From Primulina eburnea (taxonomy: Eukaryota; Streptophyta; Magnoliopsida; Lamiales; Gesneriaceae), in NCBI RefSeq assembly GCF_022965805.1, contig NC_133104.1, positions 38,608,682 through 38,672,681 on the forward strand: a DNA stretch of 64,000 nucleotides, read 5' to 3'. Of this stretch, positions 62,250-64,000 are shown piece by piece (within the stretch, counting starts at the first letter, position 1; every line of letters starts with the position of its first letter). The translations under genes and the position numbers were made by a program. The notes under the pieces are model-generated. The model had not been told where the DNA came from, did no database searches, and saw only the letters and a list, made by a program, of their open reading frames with translations.

Positions 62250-64000
62250 GCCCTCTCATGATATATATAGTGAAAATTGGCTTCTCGTCAAAATATTCAA
62301 CTCCAAACTCTTTCGTTGTATCCGCATCAAGCATTGCCTGCCTTCTTGGATTTTAGTTACCATTTGACCAGACGAAATATCTCTATATCTATATCTATAT
62401 AAATATATGAATGTGAATTGTGAATTTACATACATATCCTTACCTTCATTTAATAATAATCATTAATACATAATTACTTTTTCATATTCTTTTAATAATA
62501 ATCATTAATATATTTTTATTTTAAATTAAAAATTAATTACTTTATTATTAAATTGACATCAAATTCACAAAAAATCACTATCATAATTACTTATTTATTT
62601 TTTTTGTTTTTTCATCTATTTAATAATAATCATTAATATATATATTTTTCTTTTTCATATATTCTTTTAATAATAATCATTAATACATTTTTATTTTAAA
62701 TTTAAAATTAAATTAATACATATTTTTTTTCATATATTCTTTTAATAATAATCATTAATACATTTTTATTTTAAATTTAAAATTAATTACTTTAATATTT
62801 ACATTGACAACAAATTCACAGAAAATCACTATCATAAATACATATTTATTTTTTTTGTTTTTTCATATGATAATCATTAATATATATATTTTTAAATTTA
62901 AAATTATTTACTTTAATATTTACATTGATATCAAATTCACAGAAAATCACTATCATAAATTTATAAATTTAAATAAATTGTTAGTATTACAAACATTAAG
63001 GTAATAATGGGAAGACGAATAGAGATGAGTGTGATTGAATAAAATTAAATTATTAATAAATATTAAGGTAATATAAAACATTTTTTCTCATTTAGAATGT
63101 AGATGTATTTAGATTACTTATGTATCAACAAAAATACGTTATTGAGAGAAAATGTTTGTATGTAACTGATTTCATTGCAAACATTTAAGTTATTTAATCA
63201 ATTTTCAATATATGATGCTAAATACATATTACTAAATAATATATTATTTATTAATCTATTAAATATATGACTTTTATTTGTGAGCTTACTATTATATTAT
63301 TTTTTAATTTTACAATTTGTCATGTTAATGGTGCTATTTAAGTCATTTTTTATTTTAGTTTAATAAGATCATTAATAGTGTATTTAACTCAATCAAATTA
63401 ATTATTATTTTAATTTACTTTTAAATTTAATTTTAATTACTTAAATTTATACATTGCCATCAAATAATAATAGGACGACAAAGGGAGATGAATCGGATTG
63501 AATAAAAATAAATTATTAATAAATATTTGGTCAATTTTTTTATAAATGCTGCTAAATAAATATTACTAAATAATATGCTCCATTTGATCATTTTGTGTTC
63601 TTGCAATGAGAGGAGTTTTTTTACCCTAGCGTTAACATGTTTGATTATTTTATGTCATTTGTATTGATCATGTAATTGTTTTTACATTGTTTATGTGATT
63701 TATTTGTTTGCACAAAGAAAAGAGAAAATAAAATCAAATATCCAACAAAAATGGTTATTTTTCAATTTTTTATTGTTGAGATATTTTGTTAATTTTTAAA
63801 CACATAATGCATGTTTTCTGTTTAATTTGTTTAGATTACTTAGTTTGAAGTGACTTAGAAAATATTAAAAAAATTGAAATATTTCTTTGTTTTTACCTTA
63901 TGTCTCAGAATATCAAGAGATAATATTTTTTTATTTATTGGGACAAATGTATTTTCAAACTTCTGTCTATAAATCAATATTTAAATTTTTTATGACATTA
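62250..64000. other. AT-rich right end
   Basis: Very AT-rich with the tandem repeat block listed separately and 'tctatatctatatctatat' near 62382. No gene or RNA is recognised. Confidence 0.5.
62440..62975 (+). repeat. Imperfect AT-rich tandem repeats
   Basis: TTTAATAATAATCATTAATA recurs at least four times. A longer unit carrying 'attgacatcaaattcacaga' followed by 'aaatcactatcataa' recurs three times at irregular spacing of about 130-260 bp. Confidence 0.75.

Noticed and set aside
62380..62460. Helitron 5' end
   Set aside because: The 'atctctatatctatat' start is suggestive, but no CTAG-type 3' end with a hairpin was found.

Overview
The window is nuclear DNA of a flowering plant, most likely an asterid of the order Lamiales. 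It has spliced plant genes with GT-AG introns, a nuclear tRNA gene, long AT-rich spacers and dense retrotransposons. At least ten copies or part-copies of a short inverted-repeat element carry the palindromic core GTGAGACGGTCTCAC. I associate that element with Lamiales genomes, but this is recollection and not a search result.

Layout. The left edge holds the last exons of a UBR7-type gene (to 1233). A MITE-rich spacer follows, then a small gene for an MGNC-starting, probably acylated protein (4854-5147). A complete, very young Ty1/copia element (6017-10900) sits inside a decayed Myb/SANT-like gene fragment. A tRNA-Ala(CGC) gene (12027-12099) lies just before a spliced but broken plastid-type gene (12252-16867). 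An intact nine-exon UDP-glucose 4-epimerase gene follows (18384-21832). Next come a solo LTR (23435-24195), a second copia element on the minus strand (24912-29708) with unusual LTR ends, and a calcineurin B-like (CBL) gene on the minus strand (30921-33193) with a frameshifted C-terminus.

From 37.1 to 47.8 kb there is a three-level nest. A full-length, intact Ty3/gypsy chromovirus (37532-45752) lies in a roughly 2.4-kb TIR element (37136-47763), which itself lies in the end of a small MITE. Next are a hAT remnant with an 8-bp duplication (50445-51360) and a solo LTR (52706-53539). The right end holds a broken FTSHI1 gene (53875-58302) and a mid-SUN-domain gene (59555-62201) with one stop and one frameshift.

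The order UBR7 - UGE - FTSHI1 - SUN matches, from memory, the Arabidopsis order AT4G23860 - AT4G23920 - AT4G23940 - AT4G23950. An ancestral gene block therefore seems to be conserved here. UGE is intact, while FTSHI1, the plastid-type gene and the SUN gene carry stops and frameshifts and CBL has lost its tail. The four-kilobase ORFs of two retrotransposons are clean, so poor base calling does not easily explain the lesions. The best reading is a fractionating duplicate segment (homoeolog) after polyploidy. Relaxed selection on plastid functions is a second possibility. I see no bacterial-type system, CRISPR array or operon.
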